NCBI GenBank assembly: GCA_019843655.1
Contig: JACDQD010000010.1
Location: forward strand, 5,873,637-5,937,636
Origin: Lethocerus indicus
Lineage: Eukaryota > Arthropoda > Insecta > Hemiptera > Belostomatidae
DNA length: 64,000 nt
Direction of reading: 5' to 3'
The first letter of the stretch is position 1; the number at the start of each line of letters is the position of its first letter. The translations under genes were made by a program, and so were the position numbers. Shown piece after piece: positions 26,240 to 38,670 of this stretch. The notes below the pieces were generated by a model. That model searched no databases, had not been told where the DNA came from, and was given only the letters and a program-made list of their open reading frames with translations.

Positions 26240-28930
26240 CTCTCCTCCCTCTGCAAACCTGTAGTCCTCTGTCGGAGAAACGGGTGAAGTGAGGGGTGGA
26301 GGTCAGGACCGGCGAGCGTTTAATCAACTTTTCAAGTAATTATGATTAAAGCTTTTGAAGCTTTAATTAGTTGTGTCGCTCTTTGTATTAGAAAAGAGAA
26401 CGGCCCCGACCCCCCGTCGGCATCTCACGGACACTCCCAAGGAGTAGAATCGGACGTGTGCTAATTATCATGATTAATCCCAACCTCCTCCTCCGCCTCC
26501 TCCACTTCCTACACCGTCCGTACGGTTCTTTCTTTGAACAGCAATCGATGAACTGGCCGTAATGAGGATTTTTTCCATCCCCCACAGGACCACTGTCTTG
26601 TAGAAACCAAGATTTCACTGTTATAGAATAATTCAAAATCAAAATTCGTTTAAAATAAAATTAATTAACAGTAGATTCAAACTGAACACCAGTTTTATTA
26701 TACATGTACAGAGGGGAGTCTTAGAGATGCCTGGTTTTATTAAGGGAGATAAACTGTAAGATTATATCAACCTTGATAGTCCTTATATGCGGTAGAAAGT
26801 CGAGTGCTCGTAGAATAATCTTGATCTTACAGATCTCGGTCAGAACTCAACAATGGGACCGTCCCACCCTAACAACGCTGCGTTTATGACAATAAAACGT
26901 GATTTATAAAATCGGAAATAAAGATTACAGACCGAATTAACGTTATTAAGTTTAAACTGCAAGTATCTTAATTTTCGCCCAATTCCTACGTAACATATGT
27001 TTAAAAAAAATAAAGCGAAATCGAATGCGAAGAAAGAATCGTGTTTCACCGAAATATGCTCGAAATTTTCTGTTTCAACATATCACCATCCCAGGTTTGT
27101 GAACCCTACTAATTCAATTTATACAGGATCCGTCCTAAAATAATAAATACAGTATTATTTATAAACTTTCGTACAAAATTCAGTTATGTCATTGTCAAGT
27201 ACATAATACTGTTAGATATCCGCGTACCCGCAACACGAAAGGGAGGGTGGGGGAGCGGAGGTCAAAGTAAGGTCCGCTTCACTATTCACTTCAGGTTCCG
27301 AAAACTAAGTTCGCTATTTGTTCCGAAGTTGGGCCGGGAATTTTTCGGACTTGAAAACAAGCAAGTTAGCGCCGAGGTGTAAGGCCGGGAGCCGGCGTTA
27401 AGAACTCGAACTGCAGTTCTGAGCAACCGCCGAAGATTTATCCTGCCCTCAAATCTTTCTCCAGGCACTGTTTCAATTTTTCGACGCCTTCCCCTTCGGT
27501 AAATTCATATTTTAAAACGGCTCCAGCTGTCAGGTTGAAAATATAGTGAAATATGTTCAGAGATTCATATTTAATTGAAACACAAACTGGTATATATATA
27601 GGTTGCTGGAGAACGTTAACTATGCGCTGTTTTAATAATCTGTGAAATTGTTTGATACAAATCAGTATTTTTGTCTATTCACGATGCTCCGGTTCAATTA
27701 AAAACGGCCAGCGTGCACGATTTTTTTTCCAATTAGCGCGAATAAAAAAAATCCTTCGAAATAACGATGTAAACATTCTTCCTGAAATATGTAAACATTC
27801 CTCTGTTGAATAATGTGCGACCTACTATCCAAATATAACGCTTTTGGCCCAAGCGTTTTCCTCTTAATTTGTCAGGTTGATGGAGAAACAAACAATGAAA
27901 TTAATTAAAATATCTCGGACAGCAAAGCATCGTTTCTCCCATTACACAATGGAAGGTTAAATGGTTCTTGTTGATACTGCGCTAAATCGGGAATTTGAAT
28001 TGATGTCAGTATTGCTAATGAATCCTACTCAGGTCTGAACTTTAAATTTTCAGAACATTCTGACTTCTGTAAAAAAAAGCCCCAAAAAAACATGTTTTGG
28101 AAGACACCCCGATCAGTCATAACAATCCAATTTGGGGCCCCCTTACAGAATACGGCAATACTTTTAGAACCAGAGCTTATCCAATAACAAAGTTAGGACA
28201 TCAATAAATTATCTGTTAACTTCGTTGATTAAAAACTTCAAATCGTGTGATATGCAAGTGCACTTGTTACAATAGACATTGTATTTTACACGATATACTA
28301 TTTATATTTAATGAAAAATAGAATATTTGTAATCTGTAATTTGGCCAATGCTAAACCGTTCTGTTACTCTGGGCTTGTTTGATTGCTGACGTGGTCTAAA
28401 ATTGAGCCTTCTAATCCCCCATGTCTTTTTTCAGGCAGGCAGTCTATCCCTTTTTTGGAGTGAATCGGATAAACCGACGGGGCGTTTGGAGTCTAATTTT
28501 TTTGTATCGCGCTTGAGATTCTTATTTCCTCGTTTGTTTGTCTATCCTGCTAGATGTCGCTTATTTTAAGAATACCTGTTGCTTGGTCTGCGAGGGTTTG
28601 GAATTCGGTAGTTTTCAAGATCGTCTGTATGCCTGAGACGGATCGGTCTTTTGTTAGACTTGTTTTACCTTCAGTCTGTCACTTTCGGGGCGATTTACGC
28701 TGGATGTCGAGGTTGTCATTGATGACCGGAGCAATCGCGACATGAAACCGAAGATCGTACGTCGATCGTACGGTCGAAGAAAACGACAGTATTGGCCATT
28801 TTAGTTTCGCGTATCGATTATATCTCTATAGTTCAATTATTGTTCGGATAATTTTACGGGGCGATTACTCTTCGTAAGGTAGACATCGAGGATCTGGCAC
28901 AGACGTACGGCTCAATGATCGGGCGAGGGG

Positions 28931-28931
<1 letters not shown>
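26240..28931. other. Non-coding, nothing recognised
   Basis: Mixed sequence; pyrimidine tracts ending in CAG/GT occur at 27874 (AATTTGTCAG/GTTGAT). A small palindrome, CGTACGTCGATCGTACG, is at about 28755-28771. No coding or RNA gene was recognised. Confidence 0.45.

Positions 28932-28973
<42 letters not shown>
28932..28973 (+). repeat. (CT)21 microsatellite
   Basis: Uninterrupted CT run of 42 nt. Confidence 0.97.
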
Positions 28974-28977
<4 letters not shown>

Positions 28978-31900
28978 GTCCGAAAACCGTTTAACTCTTC
29001 CCCCTATTTGAGCAAGAGAGTAAGGGAAGAGGGAAGAACAGGAGCCGTCGAATTTTAAGCAGCCCTTCCCTTTGGAGAGGCCACGGCGGCGGCCTCTTCC
29101 TTCTTATTTCTTGGTTAATGCCCCGGCATACAGCACCACCGGGCATACTGATGAACCTCGGTTGGGGAATTTAATTTCGCGGCGGGGTCGGCACCGATGA
29201 GCCCAAATGCTCCGGCCGCAGAATCGCCTCTACAACCACCAATATTCTTTGTCCCAATTGAGGACAATATTTATATATTATTCTAATCGACATTTATTTA
29301 TATGATACAGTATTCGTTCAATATTTTTGGACGGTTTCAAGCCGAAAAAATGTGGGAGACGACTATAGAAACGATGCTCGCCTTTCGTCAACAGCAGTCG
29401 TCTGTTTCTTAACTTTCACTATCTGCACGATCGCGCTCTTTAAACACTCATAACCAACACGTTAGTCCTGAAATGGACGAACCAAACCGAGTCGAATATA
29501 ATGAAATTAAAATAAATTTAAAAAAACAAGCAGGTAGACAAAAGGTAGATTGGCGTAGGGTAGGGGGGAGTAATAACTCCCACCTACTCCTTTTCTGGGC
29601 CATTGATCTTCCTCCCTCCCTCCATCCCTCTCTCTCTTTCTCTCTCTCGCTCTCCCTTACCACCCGAGGAGGGACGACTTCGCAGACTCTCCTGGGACTT
29701 TCACTCAAGTAGCCGCCGGCTAATAATTCCTGCAGAGGTCGGTAGAATACGTCCGAACGCAAAGGTACTGCAGTCTCTTCAACTTATCGAAGTTTTAACT
29801 ACCGTCCTACATCCGAGCATACTTATTTCATATAATTCATTGATAGCATTTTTAAAGGTAATTGGCAGGACAGGTGCACTTACCGAAGTTACCTTAAGTG
29901 TCACCTTACGGATGGAATATTATAGTCTTGACAGATTTAAACGATCCGCTGTCCAGGGATCCAAAGGTTAAAAAATTTGCTGACATATTTTCTACTTTCA
30001 GTCCATATACACATTTTATTCCGATGCTGAATTTATTTTTGGTTCTGAGTAAAACGAAATACTCTATTCCATCAATTTTACTACTCTTAAATGATTATTT
30101 TATTTAGGACAATAGATACAGGGTTTAAGAATGTAACGGTAGTTTACGGTGATTAGAAGTAAGTAGGATCTGTTTAATTTTAAAATGTAGGTTCAAACGC
30201 CAGAGTTATCCGGTCGGATAGTACCATCACAGATCCACTCTGATCCCTTCCAAGGCAATGGAACTGAAAATTTCACCGAGTGAATAAATTCCAGTTTCAA
30301 TTCGGCTTCCGCTCCGATAGCTATTTTATTATACCGCCGCAGCACCGGTGTCCTGAAATTTTAAGTCCAACAGAGGGTCAGGAATTAAACGGTCCATCCC
30401 CTCATCAAATGTGCAACGGGCTGCCGATTGGAAGAAAAAAAAGGGAAGTAACGAGTTATCGAATTTGTTATTCCCCGAACGGACTATAAGGGTGGGTAAC
30501 TGATACCTAGAACCCCTCCACCTGCGGGGCGCCTTTACAAGGTACGAGGGTGCCTGGAAGGCGTCTTCAATTTGCAATAAAACCGGGGGTTCGACGGAGA
30601 TAACGGCAGGCCGTCCTTCCCCTATCTGTCGTCATACGGCAGTAATAAAACCAAATCATTACCGCATATCAGTTCCTGTCCTATTTACCGACTGGGTGGC
30701 GTAAAATTCTTTAAATTTTCTTAGTAACAGGAAGAATATTTGACCCTAAACGGACAAATATTATTGATGGAGGTCGGGTTATTCGGGCCTGTGGATGAAG
30801 TCAATTTTTTTAATACTCCCGTAATGTACGATCTGCCGGTTGTTTAGTCCATCTTCTTCAATTCCTTCTTCCATCCTGTTCTATAAGAGCCTATTTAGCA
30901 TGTACGCGCCGACTATATTGTTAGATTTTCGTCGCAGTAATCCTGAGGTGCTCAGGAATCGGTCGTCCGTAGATGTGACATGCTCAGTAGCCCTATGTTT
31001 TTTATCGTTGCTTATGTAGCGAAACTTGCAGTTTAATGTAATATACATTTTTAGCGTTTTGGGCACAGCCGGAACCCTGGCCAATAAGCAAATCTGGACG
31101 GCGTGATCGCACTCGTGTTCTGCAGAGAAAAAGGGGCAATTAGCGAGGTCGGGCCGCCAAACGGTTTTATTGCTTAACAGTTTATGGACAGTGGGCCGAA
31201 AACACAGGACCCCGGGGACAAACAGGCGGCGGTAAAACCGGCCGATCGATCTCCCCCCGGAAGTGATATTACCGGAAGGAGGCCCGCGATGAAACTCAGA
31301 GTTACCGGCCGCCGCTGCGGTTAAGGGCGCACGACCCCTCGGCTCAAAACCAGATTTTACGATATCCATAACTCGGGGGCGGGGGTGGATGAGGGGGTTG
31401 GGCTCACACGCTATCGTTTCTGTATGAAGTGTAATCGGCGAACGACCCCCACCACTATATAACCGGTTATATGGCCCCTGTCTAGAGAACCCAGAAAAAA
31501 ATTGGGATTTGGAGCCCCCTTCAAAGCCAACCGGCAGGAGGAAAATTTCCAACCCTCTTTTGTTCAATAATAAATTATCCCATTATATTCCTTGAAGTTA
31601 ATTTCAAGCCCTGTTGTTCATAAAAGTGTAAAGATTATAAGTTTCATCTGTAGTCCCGATCGTCGTCAGGTAAAGTACCAATAAGAAGAAATTTAAATAG
31701 AGCATTCGAGGTAACCATTATTTTCGAAGTAAGAGTATAGATCAAAAATTCGCCAACCAAACGTTATACATCAAAGCAGAAAAACAAAAATCACACATTT
31801 ATAATTAATTTACTTTAATTTAATGCATTAATTAAAAAAAATAACCTTGGGTTTACAGTTTGTTCAATTGCTATAAATATTTATAACATACATTTCGAAT

Positions 31901-34900
31901 AATTTTTAGGGGTTGTAATTTGTATTCTGCGTTGGAATTTTATTATTTATTCCTTATATATTTTATGATTATTTCCGTTCTCATTTTTTTATATCTACGT
32001 TATAAAAGTAAAGTTTATGTGAAATGTAATTCAGTGGGGGCTCAGGTATTCCGATTCCTATTCGAGCAGTACAGCTCCTCAGCCACAGTCACTCTTCGGG
32101 AAGTGGCGGGTCCTACTTCTCTGTATTAAATTATTAAGAGGTACGATTATAGGCTATTTCGTTTATTCTCCCAGTCTACTGTTCCCCGGGGCGCCCTGAC
32201 CACGCGAATTAAAGTAATTGTTCGATTCAATTACATTTGGGGGCCCGTCTCGTCTTACCCCCTTCGTGAGCCCCCAAAAACCGCCCCCGCTCAGCGGCCA
32301 AACGTCCAAATAAACTCAATTTCTTCCGGGCTTATTCCGTATTAAATTGGCCGAGCTCGGAGACCGAGTCCCTGCCAACCGAGATGAACATCTTCCACTA
32401 ACATCAATCGACTATGATGTAGCAACCTAATGAATAATAATGTTTCTGTTCGTCTATTTTTATTTTCAAGTTTTACCTAGTTATAAGTTGTTCGAAAAGT
32501 ACAGTTATGACACTTATTTATACTTACAGTTTTACTGTTTACAGCATTATAGAAACAGTGTTCAGCGAACATGTGCATTGTTTATTACGAAGCTGATCCT
32601 CTTGATCTTCCACCCGCCCCTCGCTCAAAGCCCAAATCTAGACAAACTGTGCTACATAGGCCGGGGAACGGGTACTCGCATAATTATAAATGCCGTAAGA
32701 AGATTCGCTGAAGTTCATCAATGCCTGATACATTAGCGTGTGCGATGAAATGATACCGAATATAGGAGTCTCCTAACGGCGTTGTTTAATCGCGGGTTTC
32801 GGTTTAATGCCCCCACCCCCCACGCCCCCACTAATAGTTGCGGGCCGGTGAAGTGGGGACGCTACTCCGTATTCTTGTATTCATTAATCATTGTGACACA
32901 ACTGTCAAACTAGATGTAATTATTTTCATGATTTACAGTAGCTGTTAGATTGATGATCGTCACGCCTCTCGCTCCAAACTCGCGAAACTCATTTTGACTT
33001 GTATAACTCCGATACAATGAAATGCATTGAGCCCTAATCCGGAACGACTATATACTTTTTCTTTTTTTTTAAACAGGTACAGTACTTTCCAATCCCCGCC
33101 CCTTTCGTATAAATAACGATGCCGGTTAATAGAAACATATAAATAGCTTAGTGTCCGCGTCATTGATTTATCTTTGAATATCTAATAAATTTAGAATCTG
33201 AGTATAACAGGATGAATATAACAGGGACATTACAAGCGAAGAAGTGTAACTGTCGTCACTACAGTGACATTAATAAAGGAACGAAATTCTGAGCAAATTA
33301 CAAAAAAATATAGTTAATCATAACTCACTTAACAAATCCGCTCTAGGCGTCCGGGACATCAGAAGCCAAGTTATAAAGGGCAAATAATTCTTCTCTAATA
33401 ATAACCTGAGCGTAACATTAATTTGGTCTCCGAGTCCGTTCTATTTATAAGAACAACCTATTTATATGAGAATGCCTCTTCCTAGACTGGTAGACGAACT
33501 AATAGTCTCCCTGTGTGTGTGTGAATATTAAACGGAGCAATATTTATCTTATCTTAATAGTTATAAACAAAAAAACAATTTCCATATTTTCCATTCTGAC
33601 AGGATATATTTCATTTTATAACGGGTTAAATACAAGAGATTATTTCGGACTACAATGGAATAACGCAAGAATAGAATTGGTTACTAAAACACTGATTCAT
33701 AGCCATATCGAATTCCAGTTATTTAAGAAACCATTATTTTTCTCTTGAAGAGAATACGGAATTACACTTTAAATTGTTGCCTTCTAGATTTTATTAATGG
33801 TTAAAATAAATTGCAATTGTAATTGAAATTCCCTGCCGGGGTGAGACTAAGACTAGTGAAGCAGCATTGAGGTAAAAAGGCATTTATTTTTTTTATATAA
33901 CGAAAAGTAGAACAATTAAAATATATATGAGCCAGTGAGATAAAAACAGTACAAAAATAGTAATTCTTAACTGAGTACTTGCTGAATTGAAAATTTGGGA
34001 GTATTCCCTTTCCAATGTCCGTTCTTGAAGTTGAGATATCTTTGATTCACAAAATCAGGTATCGTCATCAATCGCAAATTCTTTAATTAAATTTGCCATT
34101 AACGGAGTAGCCCCTCCACCATCTCACCACTTACACAAAACGGTCCATACATCTCCGCACGGAATTTATTTCTTTTCACATTGTTTCTATTGTCCGTTTT
34201 CGACGTGCGTACTTCACTTATTGAGAATTCAAATGGGTTGTTGGTATGCCTTTTGAAATTGCGCCCATTTTGCAACTTCGACTCGTTTCATACGGTCGGC
34301 TGTTTATATACAAGACCCCCATTTAACCGTCTGTTCGCCAGACGTTTTGTGTACAAACAGGGCCACTCTCGGGCTTTAGGCCGGCAGAAGTTCCGGCTAT
34401 TAACAGTGGGAACATTAACGCCAGTCGATGGAACGTTTCGTCGGCGGAAAGGCTAAGAAACCCATTGGGGTGGGGGGATTTTTGTGAGACTTTCGACAAG
34501 TGTTCACTGAAAAATAGAAAGTTTCTGAAAGAAACTGAAGAAAGAGATTCCCTTCGGCCCTTTGTCTCTCTGTTCCCATTTACCGGGACATTAAACGTCA
34601 CGGAATTGCGTTTCATGGATATAATTTCTTGTAATTCCGGCGATCAGAACCCCCTGCAACGTACGAACTCAAACGGTGGCCTACAACATGGTTTCTTCAC
34701 CTCTTTGGTGAGGTACATACGATTAACTGGGTTGCCATATATCTATTTTTTATTTTATTAACTAGATTTTTTATTTCCCATGATATTGGTAAAATCTCGG
34801 AAATACTTTTTATTGTAAGGAAGTTAGGAGCCAGTATTTTTGTATTATCACAAAGTGTGTGATCATATCGTTCCAAGCGTCAGGATATCCAGCAGAACTG

Positions 34901-35169
34901 GAATACGGTCGAAAATTCAATGCAGTTCTTATTACGAAATTATAATTTTTATTTAGACGAAACCAGATGGGTCTATTATTCATCTGTAAAGATAGCATAA
35001 CTCTTATAGACTCCAATCCTTGCAATCCATAATCCTTCGAAAAATTACTAACGTCATCATTGGGTTGGCTTCTCCTTCGAGAGTTCAGTGAGTGAGTGTA
35101 AAGTTAGAGCACTGTCACTAGATACAATACAGAAGTATTTTATTTTATTTTAAAATTCATGGATTTTAC
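28974..35169. other. Non-coding; G-quadruplex motif, CT run, splice-like sites
   Basis: An imperfect CT run lies at 29629-29655. Positions 31374-31404 hold GGGGG-C-GGGGG-TGGATGA-GGGGG-TT-GGG, a G-quadruplex motif. The longest single open frame in the window (228 codons, minus strand, 30881-31567) covers this GC-rich patch; its translation has no recognisable domain and it has no convincing gene context. A C-rich tract at 32810-32830 could form an i-motif. At 33076 a T-rich tract ends AAACAG/GTACAG. Confidence 0.45.
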
Positions 35170-35470
35170 AACGCTAAGCTCTAGCGAGGTGCCGCCTTCT
35201 GGGAAGGGCCGGAACCGGTAGCCCACCGTTGGATGGGCCCCGCCGTGAGCTATATAATAAACATATAACTTTTCTCTTCGGGAAGACTGCCAGTTGGCCC
35301 TCGCTAGAAGTCATCAGGGAACACCACTAATTTACTGGCGGTACATGCGAGATCGCGTGCCACCCCCGCCGCTAGCAAAGCAGGAAGCCGGCGTCAAATG
35401 TAATAAATGGGAGGCGCAAAGGCAAAACTGAGCGATGGCGACACTGACAGGACACTCCAAAAAAAGGGGG
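35170..35470. repeat. GC-rich segment with short inverted ends, adjacent to hammerhead repeat
   Basis: TCTAGCGAGG at 35180-35189 is matched in inverted form by CCTCGCTAGA at 35299-35308, so the two flank about 110 bp. The following 150 bp (ACTGGCGGTACATGCGAGAT, then GCCACCCCCGCCGCTAGCAA) differs in composition from the AT-rich surroundings. I suspect mobile-element origin because it sits just upstream of a known repeat copy, but no second copy is in this window. Confidence 0.3.
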
Positions 35471-35571
35471 TGGGACCGAAAATCACAATATCATTATTTC
35501 TTTACGGTCATTATCGAATAAAAAGAAAGTTGTATCTCGTATAAATAAATTCCAATCTATAGATTATACAC

Positions 35572-35960
35572 GGTGGAATGCCGTAGATTTCGTGTGTTTC
35601 CGTCTCCTCTCGCTGGTTTGGTCTTCCGCTAAACCGGCTGCTCGCCATCTTCAGTGGCGGTGTTAGTCACTTTGGATGTGTTTTGGGCATCCCCACTGCA
35701 CTGTCACTGTCACTTGTACCACCCTCAGGGGGCGCTAGTTTATCGGTGCAAGTGCACCCAAAATACTTTAGTTAAGTATATTTCCGCTCCACCCATCATG
35801 GGGCGCTAGTTTATCGGTGCAAGTCCACCACAAAGTACATGTCCGCACCGGCTGTCGTGTGTATAAATACTTGTGTTTAATTTTTTTTTTAATTAAACAA
35901 AATTGTCTTGTTATTGTGTTTTTCGGGGTGTTGTTTGTCTTCTTTGGGTTAAGTCTTTGT
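35572..35960 (+). repeat. Hammerhead-type interspersed repeat, copy 2, with 71-bp tandem piece
   Basis: The head, GTTTCCGTCTCCTCTCGCTG, then GTTTGGTCTTCCGCTAAACC, then GGCTGCTCGCCATCTTCAGT, matches the family. On the ribozyme (minus) strand the GAAA of the core is deleted, so GCAGCC runs into GGTTTAGCG. The body continues with GGGCATCCCCACTGCACTG, then two copies of GGCGCTAGTTTATCGGTGCA 71 bp apart (35731 and 35802). The segment ending near TTTGTCTTCTTTGGGTT is shared with 40914-41190 and 59953-60260. Confidence 0.82.
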
Positions 35961-38052
35961 CGGATTATCGGTCAAAACGGGGGGGACCTGTGAGGTTATT
36001 TAGTAGTATTAGCGGGGCAAATATAGCATAACTTCTGTGGTGATCACTAGGTTCTGACTTCCAAATATATGAGAGGAAACCGAACGGATATTATTTTGTT
36101 ATAACTGTAGAATGTAATGAGTGGCACTATTGTCCAAGTAGAGACACTAGTAACGAGTAGAGAATTACGGACGAGAAGCCTACTGGCTTTTTAAATTTTA
36201 TTTACTTGGTTAACTAAGAATTTTTATATTCTCTGTTGCAGGTTTGTACATATAGATGCTAATCGAAAATTGAATTAGAAACAAAGTAAGTTAAATTTCA
36301 GATTATTATAAATAGTATCAATAGCTTAGAATAGATAATAATATAATATATTATGAATTCCTTTATATTGTAGAACATTTGTAGGCTTAATTAGATAATA
36401 CACTTTTATTTCCTGGCTTCTTAATTTATTAACATTTGTATTTATTGTTAACTGGACTATTTCTTATATGAATACAAATATTTTTGCCATTAGATTTGAT
36501 AGTCCACATAACGTGTATGTATAGGGATATTAGGACTTTTATATGATGTACTTTTATAAGACTGCGTACCGAATAACCACGGAGTCTGTGCCGGACCCCC
36601 CGTTCATATTGCCTGACTTATTGTCCGGTTGGGAAGCGTGTAAATCCGCTGAAAGCCTATATCCCTCCGGTAAATCATCAAGTTTGGAGCGGATTTCTCC
36701 GTAAAAACAAGGTTACTTCCGCGATAGGAATGACTAATGGAGTAATAAATTAAATTCAGTGGCCGTACGTGCGCCAGGAAGTGGCCGCCCTTCCGAACAC
36801 AGATTGCACGCCGCAGATCATAATTTCGGCGCGTGAAAAAGCTCAAGCTGGGAAATCTTCGAAATCTCATGATGTTAAAGGGTGCATGAATTTCAGCCCC
36901 TAATACTTCCGGTTTTTCCATCAAGAAAACCCGGATCATTTTAGATTTTCAGAAATTTCTGGCGATAAGATAAACTCTTAAACTTTTTTCGATACCTCTC
37001 GTAATTCTCATAGTGAATATACGGAATTCGGAAATATTAATAGTATTTGAAGTCAGCACGAATAGATGCAAGTCCTGAATAACGACTAAAGGTAGTGATA
37101 AGAAAAAACGTACCAGATCTGTGGTAAAAACCGAAAAATATCCACAAAATCCAAGCCTAACAGTAAAAAATATTAAGGACAATAACCGGTTTGTCCGAGA
37201 CTTTACCATACAACGATACAAATTTTTTTAAAATAAAAAAAGTTAAAAAAATTAAAAAAAGTAATGTCCATTTTTAGTTAGTGCTTGTATCAATGTTGCT
37301 TATTGTATCATTTTACACTTGCAGTAATAAAATAGAGAAAAAAAAGATCTTCGGCAAAGGAATCATACTCAAATAAAAACACACATGCACGCAACTCTGA
37401 CTCACTGTTCATTCGTCCAAATAGGCATCCTAATATAATTTATACTATCGGTTTTTGGAGTCCGCGATGCTTTCGAAATATCTCGCAATCTTCTGTCGCC
37501 CACTTCGTAAAAACCGAAAGCCGTACAGCGTAAAGGATCTGGGGGGTTACGAAACCGCTCGTATAATAATACACAAACATTTACGGCCGAATTTGTTTGG
37601 ACAGATTACAGCGCTGTATTCCGCTGCATTTTATTCCGGCCGCGTGTCGAGATTGCGTGCCCGGCAGTCATAAAACGATTTTCGATGGTAACATCACCCG
37701 GTCTCGGAACCACAATTCTGTCTGTTACCTCTCATATTTCATACGGAGATATCGAGTTGGAAACATTTTTTTCTTCTCCCTTTTTCTCCCCTTTTCTATC
37801 TATCTAGCCATTCGACCTTTTAACTAGGACTTAACTGTCGCCCGCCGAGGTAGATATAGTGTCGTGCCGACAGAACCGGTTTATAAGCGAGGCCACTTAA
37901 GCAATTTTTATGGCCGTCTTTCTAAAATCTGTTTCCTACATAAAATTACGCTGCATTATATTGGACATTATTTATACTTTATTTTATAATTGAGTTTTTT
38001 TAGTAAGAACATAAATAATACAAAGAGCCCCGTTAATAACAAGCTGAAATTC
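35961..38052. other. Non-coding, with one exon-like segment
   Basis: At 36242-36284 a pyrimidine tract ending CTCTGTTGCAG is followed 43 nt later by GTAAGTTA. All three frames of the segment have stops, so it is not coding. The rest is AT-rich without recognised features. Open frames of about 110 and 90 codons on the minus strand at 36604-37221 show no family motif. Confidence 0.4.
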
Positions 38053-38144
38053 AATTAGTTTAATATACCTGTTTTGTGGTCTTCGAGGGGTTGGAATAAC
38101 GTAGGTTCGTGGTGTTTCTGTCTCTTCTCGTTGGTTTGGTCTTT

Positions 38145-38181
38145 GCTAGACCGGTTTCGGCTGCTCGCCATCTTCAGTAGC
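38145..38181 (-). ncRNA. Hammerhead ribozyme-like core, left arm
   Basis: Read on the minus strand: GCTA-CTGAAGA-T-GGC-GAGCA-GCC-GAAA-CCGGTC-TAGC. Stem I is GCTA/TAGC (4 bp; the fifth pair is lost because this copy has TTTGCTA). Stem II is GGC/GCC with a GAGCA loop, and GAAA and the GTC cleavage triplet are present. Stem III is only two or three pairs, as in minimal hammerheads. A T sits between CTGAAGA and stem II, which is unusual and could lower activity. Confidence 0.5.
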
Positions 38182-38585
38182 GGTGTTAGTCACTTTTGGC
38201 ACGTTTGATGCTTTTTGGGCTTCCTCACTGCACTGCCACTGTCGCTTGTACTGTAAGGCGCTAATACTAAAATGTAAGACAGACCTTAATTGCGGGCTAG
38301 TATTAGTTGCGCCGTACCATTGAAACTAGTATCGCATTAAACTTAATACACTACAACCACCACAGTACAAGTGACTGTGCAGTGAGGATGCCCAAAAATC
38401 ATCCAAAGTGCCAAAAGTGTATGTTATACAGGTTAAACAAGGTGTTAAAGCAATTGTATGATGTTTGGCACTTTAGATATTTTTCGGGCATCCGCAATAG
38501 ATCCGTAGTAGACTACAGTACAAGTGATATTGACAGTTCAGTGAGGATGCCCGAAAAACATCGAAAGTGCCAAAAGTGACTAACA

Positions 38586-38620
38586 CTACTGAAGATGGCG
38601 AGCAGCCGAAACCGGTCTAG
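38586..38620 (+). ncRNA. Hammerhead ribozyme-like core, right arm (stem I weakened)
   Basis: The core reads CTGAAGA-T-GGC-GAGCA-GCC-GAAA-CCGGTC on the + strand. The 5' side has lost bases (AACACTACTGAAG instead of AACACCGCTACTGAAG), leaving only CTA/TAG for stem I. It is probably a weaker or inactive derivative. Confidence 0.42.
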
Positions 38621-38670
38621 CAAAAGACCAAACCAGCGAGAGGAGACAGAAACACCACGAACCTACGGTA

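Larger units (their letters stand above)
38053..38670. mobile_element. Foldback element built from inverted hammerhead-type repeats
   Basis: The left arm (38053-38256) carries ATATACCTGTTTTGTGGTCT, GTAGGTTCGTGGTGTTTCTG, GGTCTTTGCTAGACCGGTTT, then CATCTTCAGTAGCGGTGTTA. The right arm (about 38512-38668) is the inverse: AGTGAGGATGCCCGAAAAAC, CTGAAGATGGCGAGCAGCCG, AAACCGGTCTAGCAAAAGAC, ending CCACGAACCTACGGT. Between them lie more partial copies: an inverted one at 38361-38420 and a direct scrap at 38465-38500. GGCGCTAATACT at 38256 pairs with AGTATTAGTTGCGCC at 38302. No reading frame for a polymerase or nuclease is present, so it is non-autonomous. Inverted terminal copies with hammerheads are known in Penelope-like elements; that assignment is inference. 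Confidence 0.8.

Noticed and set aside
30881..31567. 228-codon open frame on the minus strand, longest in the window
   Set aside because: It lies in a GC-rich patch where stops are rare, shows no domain or motif I recognise, and has no evident splice or promoter context. A protein search would settle it.
36242..36284. Possible 43-nt coding exon
   Set aside because: Every frame has a stop. Kept only as a possible recursive-splice site.
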